Origin: an uncultured Clostridia bacterium
Lineage (GTDB): Bacteria; Bacillota; Clostridia; Christensenellales; UBA1242
Direction: 5' to 3'
DNA length: 64,000 nucleotides
NCBI GenBank assembly: GCA_934778205.1
Contig: CAKVOD010000002.1
Span: 62,001 to 126,000, forward strand
Both the position numbers and the translations under genes were made by a program. Below the pieces are notes generated by a model, which was given only the letters and a program-made list of their open reading frames with translations, ran no database searches and was not told the origin of the DNA. This document shows, piece by piece, positions 1-8,196 of the stretch. Position 1 is the stretch's first letter; each line of letters starts with the position of its first letter.

Positions 1-1
1 A

Positions 2-391
2 AATATGACAGCGTTTGGCAATCAAGTTTACATTTTAGGCAATCAATTTTATAGAATTAGTAGATTGCTCGACAAAGTCGATGTCATCATCACAGATTCT
101 CCAGTGTTTATTAGCGTTTATTATAATGAACTAAAATGCGCCAAAGAGGAATTTAATCAATTTATTGTCGAAGCATCAAAGGGGTTTAACAACAAAAACT
201 ATTATCTCAAACGCGTTGTTGAATATGACCCCAATGGACGTCACCAAACGAGGGAGGAAGCCGACGAAGTTGGAGATACGTTGCTTTCATTGTTTGATAA
301 ATATAGCGTAGAATTTGAGTACGCAGACTCTTTACCAGAAACGCTTGACGGAATCGTGGACGAGATTGTAAAAATGGTCAATGAGAAGTAA
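2..391 (+). CDS. C-terminal part of a P-loop ATPase/kinase-like protein (5' truncated)
   Basis: The reading frame is open to the left edge of the window, so the first ATG at 5 is probably internal and the N-terminus, including any Walker A loop, is missing. The visible 128 residues contain a hydrophobic strand ending in acid and serine, VDVIITDSPVF, which looks like the Walker B region of small AAA/nucleoside-kinase-like proteins found in phages and bacteria. The rest is charged and helical (REEADEVGDTLL). No partner gene is visible upstream. Family assignment is tentative because the diagnostic half is outside the window. Confidence 0.5.
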   Translation, partial: NMTAFGNQVYILGNQFYRISRLLDKVDVIITDSPVFISVYYNELKCAKEEFNQFIVEASKGFNNKNYYLKRVVEYDPNGRHQTREEADEVGDTLLSLFDKYSVEFEYADSLPETLDGIVDEIVKMVNEK

Positions 392-478
392 TTTGCAAAA
401 TTTATGGAAATTTACTGCATAAATGTGAAGTTTTGACCAATAATAATAGTATTCAAAGCATTTTTTTAGTAAAATGTT

Positions 479-506
479 TTGATTTTTTGCTAAAGTATGG
501 TATAAT
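479..506 (+). promoter_or_regulatory. sigma-A promoter for ruvX
   Basis: TTGATT at 479-484 and TATAAT at 501-506, with a 16-base spacer ending in TGG (extended -10 character). The predicted start of transcription, near 513, leaves little or no leader before ruvX. A nearly identical promoter sits before the gene at 37178. Confidence 0.65.
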
Positions 507-528
507 TAACGCAGTGGCAGGCAAAAAA

Positions 529-942
529 ATGAAAAAAATGGGCGTAGATTTAGGACAAGTTCGTATTGGAATAGCACTTTCTGATGCGTTGAATATTTTT
601 GCTTATGCTCTTGAAACATACAAGCGAAAGAACTTGAAAGAGGACTTAGAGTATTTGGCGAAAATTGCAAATGAAAATGAAGTCGACACGATAGTTTTCG
701 GATTGCCGTTGAATATGGATGGCACGCAGGGCGAAAAGTGTCAAGAAACATACGAGTTTGTTGAGAATTTAAAGAAATACTGTAATCAAAAAATAGTGTT
801 TCAGGATGAAAGGTTGACTACTGTCAGCGCGGAAAAAATGCTGATTGATGCCAATGTTTCGCGCCAAGGGAGAAAGCAAGTCATCGACAAAATTGCAGCC
901 ACATTTATTCTGCAAAGTTATTTGGACAAAAAAAGTTTATAG
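529..942 (+). CDS. ruvX: RuvX/YqgF family RNase H-fold protein (Holliday junction resolvase-like, pre-16S rRNA nuclease)
   Basis: A 137-residue protein of normal YqgF length. It opens with the RNase H-fold strand GVDLGQVRIGIALSD, where the Asp of VDLG is the family's catalytic acid, continues with VFGLPLNMDGTQG, and has the late motifs DERLTT and DKIAATFILQSYL. The family processes the 5' end of 16S rRNA in bacteria and was first annotated as a Holliday junction resolvase. The start is uncertain: ATG 529, ATG 538, or GTG 514, which would make the mRNA leaderless given the promoter at 479-506. The extra N-terminal residues possible from upstream codons do not belong to the family. The DUF1292 gene follows 9 bases later. 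Confidence 0.9.
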   Translation: MKKMGVDLGQVRIGIALSDALNIFAYALETYKRKNLKEDLEYLAKIANENEVDTIVFGLPLNMDGTQGEKCQETYEFVENLKKYCNQKIVFQDERLTTVSAEKMLIDANVSRQGRKQVIDKIAATFILQSYLDKKSL

Positions 943-951
943 GAGTTTATT

Positions 952-1260
952 ATGGAAAAAAATGCGATTGAAAGATTATTGGACGAGAACGACCTTGGAA
1001 CAATAGTTCTTTTTGACGAAAATGACAAGGAAGTTGAGTTTGAACAAATTGCTATTATCCCTTATGAAGATGAGGTTTATGCAATTTTGAAACCTGTAAA
1101 AGAAATGGAAGGGGTTGCTGAAGATGAAGCAATCGTGTTCCTTTTGGACGCAGATGATGATTCAGACGACGTTTTGTCAGTAGTTGAAGACGATGCTATT
1201 ATTGATGCAGTGTTCGATGCTTATTATAAATTGTTGGATGAAGACGGGAAAAATGAATAA
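952..1260 (+). CDS. DUF1292 family acidic protein (YrzB-like)
   Basis: A 102-residue, strongly acidic protein with the DUF1292 pattern: a strand segment TIVLFDENDKEVEFEQIAII, a second strand pair VYAILKPV, and an acidic C-terminus rich in Asp/Glu. DUF1292 proteins commonly follow ruvX in Clostridia and Bacilli, as here (9-base gap, ribosome binding site AGGAG just upstream). The function is unknown. The gene order supports cotranscription with ruvX. Confidence 0.85.
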   Translation: MEKNAIERLLDENDLGTIVLFDENDKEVEFEQIAIIPYEDEVYAILKPVKEMEGVAEDEAIVFLLDADDDSDDVLSVVEDDAIIDAVFDAYYKLLDEDGKNE

Positions 1261-1265
1261 ATCGC

Positions 1266-1294
1266 TTGACAAAAACATAATAATGTGTTATAAT
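1266..1294 (+). promoter_or_regulatory. consensus sigma-A promoter of the rimP-nusA-infB operon
   Basis: TTGACA at 1266-1271 and TATAAT at 1289-1294 with an ideal 17-base spacer. It lies right after the DUF1292 stop codon and drives the translation-factor operon. Confidence 0.9.
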
Positions 1295-1310
1295 TAAAGC
1301 GTTATGATGT

Positions 1311-1344
1311 AAAATTGAGAGTGGCTTGTGCCACTCTCAATTTT
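1311..1344 (+). promoter_or_regulatory. 15-bp perfect hairpin in the rimP leader (possible attenuator)
   Basis: Arms AAAATTGAGAGTGGC (1311-1325) and GCCACTCTCAATTTT (1330-1344) with a 4-base loop, placed about ten bases after the predicted transcription start and just before the ribosome binding site AAAGGAG (1347-1352). The 3' arm ends in TTTTAT, so it may act as an intrinsic terminator/attenuator or as a 5' stabilising stem. NusA-containing operons are often autoregulated, but that is inference here. Confidence 0.7.
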
Positions 1345-1358
1345 ATAAAGGAGAACAA

Positions 1359-1817
1359 ATGTCAAAAAATGTTGAATTAATTGAGCAAACCATTGCGCCA
1401 ATTGTGGAAGAGTGCGGTTGCAATTTGCTTGAAGTTGAATACGGCAAAACTTCGGACGGAATGACACTTACAGTATTTATTACCAAAGAAAGTGGCGTGA
1501 CGATTGAAGATTGCGAAAGTGTACATAAAGCAATTGACCCAACGATTGATGAAATTGACATTTCAAATGGCTTGCCATTTAATTTGTGTGTTTCTTCGTT
1601 TGGGTTGTCAAGGCAACTTGAAACCACCAAAGAATTTCAGTATAGAATGAATGAAATGTTAGAGGTGAAGTTGTTTGCACCTATGAATGACAAAAAAGAA
1701 TTTGAAGGCAAACTTATTGCCGTCGATGAAAATAACATTACATTGCAAGTTGGCGATGAAGAATTGACGATTCCGCGCAAATCAATTGCTAGCGCAAAAT
1801 TAAAGTTGGATTTTTAG
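1359..1817 (+). CDS. rimP: ribosome maturation factor RimP
   Basis: A 152-residue protein typical of RimP, which helps assemble the 30S ribosomal subunit. The N-terminal alpha/beta domain (residues 1-75) has the family strand LLEVEYGKTSDGMTLTVFI and the pattern GVTIEDCESVHKAIDP. The segment FNLCVSSFGLSRQL corresponds to the usual LEVSSPGLDRPL junction, and a C-terminal SM-like barrel follows. ATG 1359 is chosen over an upstream in-frame codon at 1326 because AAAGGAG stands at the right distance and 1326 lies inside the leader hairpin. It is the first gene of the operon; nusA follows after 10 bases. Confidence 0.93.
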   Translation: MSKNVELIEQTIAPIVEECGCNLLEVEYGKTSDGMTLTVFITKESGVTIEDCESVHKAIDPTIDEIDISNGLPFNLCVSSFGLSRQLETTKEFQYRMNEMLEVKLFAPMNDKKEFEGKLIAVDENNITLQVGDEELTIPRKSIASAKLKLDF

Positions 1818-1827
1818 GAGATAAAAA

Positions 1828-3087
1828 ATGATTAGTAAAGACTTTTTTAATGCTTTGAATGACCTTGAGGAACAAAAGAATATCAACAAGGAAGAATTTA
1901 TAAAGATTTTGGAAACGGCTTTGACTTCCGCATATAAAAAGAATTTTGGTGAAGCAAAATCAGCGTTTGTCAAACTAATTCCTGATAAAAACACAATCAA
2001 AATATATGCTTATAAAACAATTGTAGATGAAGTGGTGGACCCAGAAAAGGAAATTTCGCTTGAAGATGCCAAAAAGATAAAAAATTCTTATAAACTTGGT
2101 GACCTTGTAACTGATGAAGTTGTCCCAAAGGAAGATTTTGGAAGAATTGCGGCGCAAACTGCAAAGCACATTATTATGCAAAGGATTCACGAAGCGGAAA
2201 AAGAAAAATTGATTCAAGAAATCAATGGCAAGGAAAATGAAATCGTTACAGGATACATCAATCGCAAAGACGAAAAAAATGTCTATGTCGAAATTGGTGG
2301 AACGAACATTTATGCGGTCTTGAGCAATTATGACCAAATTGCGGGTGAAAAGTACAATATTGGCGACAAAATCAAGGTTTTTGTAAAACAAATCAAAGAT
2401 ACGCCATTTGGACCACAAATTTGCGTTTCGCGCAAAGCACCAGGTTATGTAAGACGTTTGCTTGAAATTGAAGTGCCTGAAATTGAAAATGGCGAAGTTG
2501 AAATTAAAAGTATTTCAAGGGAAGCAGGACTTAGAACGAAGGTTGCGGTTGCGGCTTGCAATGATAGCATTGACCCTGTCGGCGCTTGTATTGGCAACAA
2601 GGGTTCTAGAATCAACTCTTTGATTTCTGAATTGAATGGCGAAAAAATCGATGTCATTGAATATAGCGATGACCCATTTGTTTACATCGCGCGTGCACTT
2701 TCGCCAGCAACAGTAAAGAGCGTTGAAATAGACGAATTAAACCATAGTGCAAAAGTTATCGTTGACAAGGATATTCTTTCTCTTGCAATTGGTAAAAATG
2801 GACACAATGTTCGACTTGCAGCAAAATTGACTGGATTCAAAATTGATGTCAAGACTGAGGAAGATGAAGAAAAGGATATGTTTGCGCCAAGTGTAGCAAC
2901 TGAATTAAATGATAATGACTTTATTTTATCTGACGACGATGATGATGATGATTATCAACAAATTAGTGATGTCGAGAGCAATAACGAAGAAGCAATAGAT
3001 GAAAATAATAGCGAATCAAATGGAGCACTTGACTTAAATAGTGACGAAACATTTGAAGTATCACTTGATGACGACGAAGAAATATAG
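1828..3087 (+). CDS. nusA: transcription termination/antitermination factor NusA
   Basis: 419 residues. Domains in order: the RNA polymerase-binding N-domain (1-125), an S1 RNA-binding domain (about 130-200, containing GYINRKDEKNVYVEIGG), and two KH domains, the first with CIGNKGSRINSLISEL and the second with AIGKNGHNVRLAAKLTG. The tail beyond residue about 345 is a low-complexity acidic extension with a run of Asp residues. Such acidic tails occur in some Clostridia and replace the AR repeats of enterobacterial NusA. It acts on elongating RNA polymerase. The ribosome binding site AGGAG lies upstream. Confidence 0.96.
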   Translation: MISKDFFNALNDLEEQKNINKEEFIKILETALTSAYKKNFGEAKSAFVKLIPDKNTIKIYAYKTIVDEVVDPEKEISLEDAKKIKNSYKLGDLVTDEVVPKEDFGRIAAQTAKHIIMQRIHEAEKEKLIQEINGKENEIVTGYINRKDEKNVYVEIGGTNIYAVLSNYDQIAGEKYNIGDKIKVFVKQIKDTPFGPQICVSRKAPGYVRRLLEIEVPEIENGEVEIKSISREAGLRTKVAVAACNDSIDPVGACIGNKGSRINSLISELNGEKIDVIEYSDDPFVYIARALSPATVKSVEIDELNHSAKVIVDKDILSLAIGKNGHNVRLAAKLTGFKIDVKTEEDEEKDMFAPSVATELNDNDFILSDDDDDDDYQQISDVESNNEEAIDENNSESNGALDLNSDETFEVSLDDDEEI

Positions 3088-3097
3088 AAGGTGAGGG

Positions 3098-3349
3098 ATG
3101 AAAATTCCTTTGAGAATGTGTTGTGTTTGTAGAAAAATGTACCCACAAGCACAATTAATACGTGTGGTAAAAACAAAAGATAACAACTTTTTTGTGATTG
3201 AAGGTAAACAAAAATTATTTGGTAGAAGTGCATATGTATGTAATTGTATCGAATGTTTATCACAATTACAAAAAAAACGCGCCTTAAATCGCGCCTTTAG
3301 GCAAGAAGTGCCACAAAAAATATATGATGAATTGACAAAAAATAGTTAA
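3098..3349 (+). CDS. ylxR: YlxR family RNA-binding protein (RnpM)
   Basis: 83 residues with the YlxR hallmarks: an N-terminal RMCCVCRKM in place of the usual RxCxxCR, RVVKTKDNNFFVIE, and GRSAYVCNCIECL (usual GRGAYVC). Homologues were recently characterised as modulators of RNase P. The gene overlaps no neighbour and has the ribosome binding site GGTGAGGG. In many Clostridia an L7Ae-family gene (ylxQ) lies between ylxR and infB. It is absent here: infB follows directly. Confidence 0.9.
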   Translation: MKIPLRMCCVCRKMYPQAQLIRVVKTKDNNFFVIEGKQKLFGRSAYVCNCIECLSQLQKKRALNRAFRQEVPQKIYDELTKNS

Positions 3350-3360
3350 TATGGTAAAAT
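3332..3360 (+). promoter_or_regulatory. internal sigma-A promoter before infB
   Basis: TTGACA at 3332-3337 and TAAAAT at 3355-3360 with a 17-base spacer. The -35 element overlaps the last codons of ylxR. This would allow infB-rbfA to be expressed independently of rimP-nusA. Confidence 0.7.
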
Positions 3361-3382
3361 ACTAATTAAAGAGGTATTGATA

Positions 3383-5839
3383 TTGGAAATAGACAAAAAA
3401 TCAGCAAAAAACACATTAGTGTTAGATAATTTAAAAGAATTGGCAGGGTTGAGAAACAAGGAAATCTATAACCTTTCTCTTGATTTAAAAAATTCAAGAG
3501 TCAATCTTGAAAATCTTTTAAAGAGAACAAGAGAAAAAGAAAGAGCGTATGTGGCTGTGCAACAAGAAGCGTTGCAAAAAGAATCGGCGGGAATTGAAGA
3601 AAAGAAGGCTAAAGCACAGTCGAGCGAGGATAAATCGTCCAAAGTGTCCATTGAAAAACCTGAAGTTTCAAGAACTGAAAAACGCACGTTTGATAAGTCA
3701 AATACAAATATACAAAATGTTCAAAAAAGAGTGTTTGATAAGCCTGTTGAAAAGCGTGATGCTAGACCAAATCAAAATGGAAATTATAGAAACAATTTGA
3801 CGAATAAGTCGCGTGATTTCCAAAATAATAGAGATTTTACGAACAATAGATTGCAAGGACAAGGCTTTAAAAAACCGCTTGAAAAGAAAGTTACTTTTGC
3901 CGATGTCGTTATTGAGAAATCTAAAAACAAATTTCAAAGTACGCAGGCTAAAAAGAAAATTGATACTCACAACAAGTATGAGACAAAGAAAGGGCGCGTG
4001 ACAAAATATGACGACTCATTGAATGACCAAGAATTCTTTGGCAAGAAGAAAAAGAAAGGTAAGACGAGTGCTAATCCAAATTATATCAAGATTGAGCACG
4101 CTATTATTTCTACTTCCGAAGTTTCAGTTAAAACTCTTAGTGAAAAGATAGGACAAACCGTTGCTGATATTATCAAAAAATTAATGCTTTTGGGCGTTAT
4201 GGCCAATATCAATACAAACATTGACTTTACAACTGCCGAATTGATTGCTGATGAGTTTGGCGTTAAACTTGAGCAACAACTTGAAAAAACAGCCGACGAA
4301 CAACTTTTGGAAGAAATCCAACAAGCCGACGAATTTGGCGAAACAATTAATCGTCCTCCAGTCGTAACGGTTATGGGGCACGTTGACCATGGCAAAACTT
4401 CGCTTTTGGACGCAATTAGAAATACGCACGTTACTACAAACGAAGCAGGTGGAATTACTCAGCACATCGGTGCATATACAATTGATTACAATGGTAACAA
4501 AATTACATTTATTGACACCCCGGGGCACGAAGCATTTACAGCGATGCGTGCGCGCGGTGCAAGTGTAACCGATGTTGCAATTTTGGTTGTCGCTGCTGAT
4601 GACGGAGTTATGCCACAAACGAAAGAAGCAATTGAACATATCAAAAATGCAAAAGTACCTATGGTTGTTGCAATCAACAAAATTGATAAACCTGAAGCAA
4701 ATGTTGACAGAATCAAACAGCAACTAGCAGAATGTGATGTTATGCCTGAAGAATGGGGTGGCGACACTATGATGGTTCCAATTTCTGCTAAGAATAGTAT
4801 AAACCTTGACAAATTGCTTGAGGTGGTGTTGGTTGTCAGTGAAGTTAGTGATTTAAGAGCAAATCCTAAGCGTCACGCAATCGGCAGTATCATTGAAGCA
4901 AAACTTGATAAAGGTAAAGGTCCTGTTGCTAACGTACTTATTAAAAATGGTACTTTACACATTGGGGATACTGTGGTTTCTGGTCTTGCTGTAGGAAGAG
5001 TTAGAGCAATGACTAACGACAAGGGACAAAACATTAAAGAGGCTGGACCATCAACGCCAGTTTCGGTGCTTGGGCTTGATAGAGTTCCAAACGCTGGCGA
5101 TACTTTGATTGCTGTTGATGAAAAAACCGCAAAACAAGTAATCATAGACAGAAAGAATAAGGCACAACTTGCAAAACAAAAAGTTGAGACAAGTATTTCG
5201 GCTGAAGAATTCTTGAAGAGTATGATTAACAAAACACCATACAATGTTATTGTCAAAACGGACGTTCAAGGTTCATTTGAAGCATTACAACAAATGCTTT
5301 CTGCAGTAGAAAACGAGGAAGTAAAGGTTCATTGCGTTCACGGTGGCGTTGGCGCTGTAACTGAAAATGACGTTGAAATTGCGATCGCTTCTAATGCTAC
5401 TATTGTTGCGTTTAATGTTAAAGTTGAGAGCAATGCACAAACGTTGGCAGAGCAAAACAACATTGAAATAAAGAACTATAAGATTATTTATCAAGTTTTG
5501 GATGATGTCCACGCTAAGATTAAATCTATGTTGAAACCTGTGTTTGTTGAAAAAGTTATTGGACATTGCGAAGTGCGTGTATTGTTCAAAATTAGTCGAA
5601 TCGGTACAGTTGCAGGTTGTTATGTTTTGGATGGTAAAATTACGCGCAATTCGCACATACGCGTTATGAGAAATGGCGAACAGATTATTGATACAACAAT
5701 CACAACATTCCAAAAGGAAAAGCAGGAAGTCAAGGAAGTTATGGCGGGCTACGAGTGCGGTATAAAACTTGATGGATTCAACGACATTAAAGATTTAGAC
5801 ATATTTGAAGCATATATAATGGAGCAAGTTATTAGATAA
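3383..5839 (+). CDS. infB: translation initiation factor IF-2
   Basis: About 818 residues. A long, basic, low-complexity N-terminal region rich in Lys/Asn/Gln is followed by an IF2-N helical module (near IISTSEVSVKTLSEKIG), then the GTPase domain with G1 GHVDHGKT (near residue 332), G3 DTPGHE, and G4 NKID, then the C-terminal barrels that bind initiator tRNA. It delivers fMet-tRNA to the 30S subunit. No ATG fits the start: TTG 3383 is preferred because GAGG (3371-3374) sits 8 bases upstream, while TTG 3377 would be only 2 bases away. rbfA follows after 2 bases. Confidence 0.96.
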   Translation: MEIDKKSAKNTLVLDNLKELAGLRNKEIYNLSLDLKNSRVNLENLLKRTREKERAYVAVQQEALQKESAGIEEKKAKAQSSEDKSSKVSIEKPEVSRTEKRTFDKSNTNIQNVQKRVFDKPVEKRDARPNQNGNYRNNLTNKSRDFQNNRDFTNNRLQGQGFKKPLEKKVTFADVVIEKSKNKFQSTQAKKKIDTHNKYETKKGRVTKYDDSLNDQEFFGKKKKKGKTSANPNYIKIEHAIISTSEVSVKTLSEKIGQTVADIIKKLMLLGVMANINTNIDFTTAELIADEFGVKLEQQLEKTADEQLLEEIQQADEFGETINRPPVVTVMGHVDHGKTSLLDAIRNTHVTTNEAGGITQHIGAYTIDYNGNKITFIDTPGHEAFTAMRARGASVTDVAILVVAADDGVMPQTKEAIEHIKNAKVPMVVAINKIDKPEANVDRIKQQLAECDVMPEEWGGDTMMVPISAKNSINLDKLLEVVLVVSEVSDLRANPKRHAIGSIIEAKLDKGKGPVANVLIKNGTLHIGDTVVSGLAVGRVRAMTNDKGQNIKEAGPSTPVSVLGLDRVPNAGDTLIAVDEKTAKQVIIDRKNKAQLAKQKVETSISAEEFLKSMINKTPYNVIVKTDVQGSFEALQQMLSAVENEEVKVHCVHGGVGAVTENDVEIAIASNATIVAFNVKVESNAQTLAEQNNIEIKNYKIIYQVLDDVHAKIKSMLKPVFVEKVIGHCEVRVLFKISRIGTVAGCYVLDGKITRNSHIRVMRNGEQIIDTTITTFQKEKQEVKEVMAGYECGIKLDGFNDIKDLDIFEAYIMEQVIR

Positions 5840-5841
5840 TT

Positions 5842-6177
5842 ATGAATAATAGATTAGATAAAATGAATGAAGAAATCGTAAAAGCATTGTCGGAGATGTT
5901 TAGGGATGAAATTAAAGACCCTAGAATTGACGGAATGATAACTGTTGCAGATGCAAAAATTACAAACGATTTATCTCATTGTACGATTTATTTGAGCATT
6001 TATAATTCTAAGGATAAAAAATCCTGTTTTCAAACAATTTGCAAATGTTCGGGTTTTATTCGCAAAAAACTTGCGGAAAAAGTTGATATTAGGATAATGC
6101 CAGAACTGCATTTCAAATTAGACGAAACGCTTGATTATGTCGACAAAATGAATGAAATATTTAAAACTATAGAATAA
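5842..6177 (+). CDS. rbfA: 30S ribosome-binding factor RbfA
   Basis: 111 residues, the usual RbfA size. The type II KH-like fold is recognisable by KALSEMFRDEIKDPRI and the strand VADAKITNDLSHCTIYLSI, with the late motif MPELHFKLDETLD. RbfA binds helix 1 of 16S rRNA during cold adaptation and late 30S maturation. It is the last gene of the operon, 2 bases after infB, and is followed by a terminator at 6186-6229. Confidence 0.94.
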   Translation: MNNRLDKMNEEIVKALSEMFRDEIKDPRIDGMITVADAKITNDLSHCTIYLSIYNSKDKKSCFQTICKCSGFIRKKLAEKVDIRIMPELHFKLDETLDYVDKMNEIFKTIE

Positions 6178-6185
6178 GATTATAT

Positions 6186-6229
6186 TGTGGCGTAGTAAAG
6201 TTTAATGCGGAGTACTCGCCACATTTTTT
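6186..6229 (+). terminator. intrinsic terminator of the rimP-rbfA operon
   Basis: TGTGGCG at 6186 pairs with CGCCACA at 6217-6223. The stem extends through AGTA/TACT with one bulged T, and the 3' arm runs into TTTTTT. Confidence 0.85.
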
Positions 6230-6242
6230 ATAAAATTATTTT

Positions 6243-6278
6243 TTGTTATGTTTACAAAATTTGTTATGTTTACAAAAT
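6243..6278. repeat. two perfect tandem copies of an 18-bp unit
   Basis: TTGTTATGTTTACAAAAT is repeated exactly at 6243-6260 and 6261-6278 in the AT-rich gap before nrnA. Each unit contains TTTACAAA, a short near-palindrome that could be a protein site. The function is unknown. Confidence 0.8.
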
Positions 6279-6386
6279 AAAAACATAAAATTGCAAAGTA
6301 AATTCATAAAATAATTTTTTGCATTTATCTAAAATACTTAGTAATAACCAAAAAATATCTGTAGTCGTGTGACATAAGGAGTAAAA

Positions 6387-7343
6387 ATGGATTTTAATAT
6401 CATAAAAGAAAAAGTAGAAAATGCAAATGATATTGCAATTTTTACGCATATTATCCCCGATGGTGATGCAATTGGCTCATCGTGCGCGTTTGCGCAATGT
6501 CTACAAAATATTGGGAAAAATGCAAAAGTTTACATTCAAGAAAAACTGAGTGATGAGTTTGAAAAATTGAACATTGGTGACTTAATTTCATATGATGCGC
6601 CACAAAATGCTGATTTAGTTATCATCACTGACTGTTCAAATTCTGAAAGAGTTGGAATTTATGAGCCATTCGTTAAGGAATCTAAAAACAGCATAGCTAT
6701 CGACCACCACATAGCTTTCAACAATTTTGCTGTATGTAATTTTGTCAATGTAAATAGTTGTAGTGCTTGCGAATTTTTGTTTGATATATTTTCTGATGTT
6801 GGATTCAAAATTGACAAAAGGATGGCAGAATTACTTTATCTTGGAATAATTCGCGATTCTGGCGGTTTTATGTACAACAACACGACGTCCCACTCTCACG
6901 ATGTGACTGCACGACTATTTGATTTGGGAATTGACTTTGAAAGAATAAATCGTAGGTATATGAACACGATTAGTTTGAAAACCTCAATGATTTTAAAAAC
7001 TGCTTTGAATAATCTTGCATTTTTTGATAACAATCGTTTTGCAATGTCGACTATAACTCTACAGGAACTCAAAAAATATAGTGCAAACATAAATGACACT
7101 GGCGTTATTATCGGACACATTTTATCTATTGAGCCTGTCGAAGTGGCGGTTTTGGCAACTGAGGTTAATAAGAATGTGTTTAAAGTAAGTATTAGGTGCA
7201 AGTTTGATGTTGATGCAAATTTGATTGCTCAAGAATTTGGTGGTGGAGGACATAAAAAGGCATCTGGTTGTCAAATTTTTGGCACAAGGGAAAAAGTTGT
7301 AGAAGAATTTTTGAGAATAATACCTAAATATTTGAAAGGATGA
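6387..7343 (+). CDS. nrnA: DHH-family bifunctional oligoribonuclease/pAp phosphatase (NrnA-like)
   Basis: 318 residues. The N-terminal DHH domain carries IPDGDAIGSS, the acid-containing strand VIITDCSNSER, and the name-giving IDHH, all metal ligands. The C-terminal DHHA1 domain has the substrate-binding FGGGGHKKASG. NrnA degrades nanoRNAs of 2-5 nucleotides and dephosphorylates pAp. Placement between rbfA and truB is the usual Firmicute order. AAGGAG lies seven bases before ATG 6387. The stop codon overlaps or abuts truB. Confidence 0.93.
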   Translation: MDFNIIKEKVENANDIAIFTHIIPDGDAIGSSCAFAQCLQNIGKNAKVYIQEKLSDEFEKLNIGDLISYDAPQNADLVIITDCSNSERVGIYEPFVKESKNSIAIDHHIAFNNFAVCNFVNVNSCSACEFLFDIFSDVGFKIDKRMAELLYLGIIRDSGGFMYNNTTSHSHDVTARLFDLGIDFERINRRYMNTISLKTSMILKTALNNLAFFDNNRFAMSTITLQELKKYSANINDTGVIIGHILSIEPVEVAVLATEVNKNVFKVSIRCKFDVDANLIAQEFGGGGHKKASGCQIFGTREKVVEEFLRIIPKYLKG

Positions 7344-7345
7344 AA

Positions 7346-8188
7346 ATGAACGGAATTGTTATACTAAACAAACCTTGCGGAATTAGTAGTAATACCGCTT
7401 GTAGAAAAGTTGGAAGAATTTTAAGCGAAAAGAAGGTTGGGCATCTAGGAACGCTTGATCCTATGGCTGAAGGCGTTTTACCGGTCGCACTTGGGAAATG
7501 TACTAAATTGTTTGATTATTATTTAAAAAAGAGAAAAACTTACATTGCAGAATTTACTTTTGGTTATGAAACTGACACGCTTGATAGAGAAGGGCAGATT
7601 GTAGTTGACGGAGGGAGATTTCCAACAAAAGAAGAAATTGTGAGTATTTTACCGCAATTATGTGGTAAAATAGCGCAAATACCTCCAAAATATTCAGCGA
7701 AAAAAGTCAGTGGTAGGCGCGCTTATGATTTAGCACGTGAAAAAATTGAATTTCAATTAGAACCTAAGGATGTAATTATTTACAAACTAGAAATGTTGGA
7801 ACAAATTGACAATAAAACTTATAAATTCTTGATTGAGTGTTCAGCGGGAACATACATTAGAAGTATTGCTAGAGATTTGGCGTATGCTTTGCACACTTTT
7901 GCAACTATGACACGCTTGCAAAGAACAATCTGTGGTGAGTTTTTGATTGAAAATTCATATGTTTTTGAAGATATAAATGCTTGTTCAGTTATATCACCTA
8001 CCGAACTACTTGGCGATAATATTATTAGTATTGATGAAAATACTTTTAAACACACAATCAATACTGGATACATAGAGTTGCCTTCTAAAGGGGAAAATGA
8101 GTTATTTGTTGTGAAGTATGACGGAAATGACGTCGGGATAGCGACACAGTTTGACGGCAAATATAAATTAGTTATTCGATTTGTTTGA
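7346..8188 (+). CDS. truB: tRNA pseudouridine-55 synthase TruB
   Basis: 280 residues. The catalytic motif GHLGTLDPMAEGVLPVALG contains the nucleophile Asp of TLDP, followed by YIAEFTFGYETDTLD, IPPKYSAKKVSGRRAYDLAR and AGTYIRSIARDL. It modifies U55 in the T-loop of tRNAs. ATG 7346 is preferred over the ATG at 7340, which overlaps the nrnA stop, because AAAGGA at 7335-7340 gives normal spacing. In many Firmicutes ribF follows; here an AP endonuclease-like gene follows instead. Confidence 0.94.
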   Translation: MNGIVILNKPCGISSNTACRKVGRILSEKKVGHLGTLDPMAEGVLPVALGKCTKLFDYYLKKRKTYIAEFTFGYETDTLDREGQIVVDGGRFPTKEEIVSILPQLCGKIAQIPPKYSAKKVSGRRAYDLAREKIEFQLEPKDVIIYKLEMLEQIDNKTYKFLIECSAGTYIRSIARDLAYALHTFATMTRLQRTICGEFLIENSYVFEDINACSVISPTELLGDNIISIDENTFKHTINTGYIELPSKGENELFVVKYDGNDVGIATQFDGKYKLVIRFV

Positions 8189-8196
8189 GGTTATTT

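Noticed and set aside
4181..4723. 180-residue antisense ORF inside infB
   Set aside because: A shadow of the conserved GTPase domain on the other strand; no ribosome binding site or family pattern.
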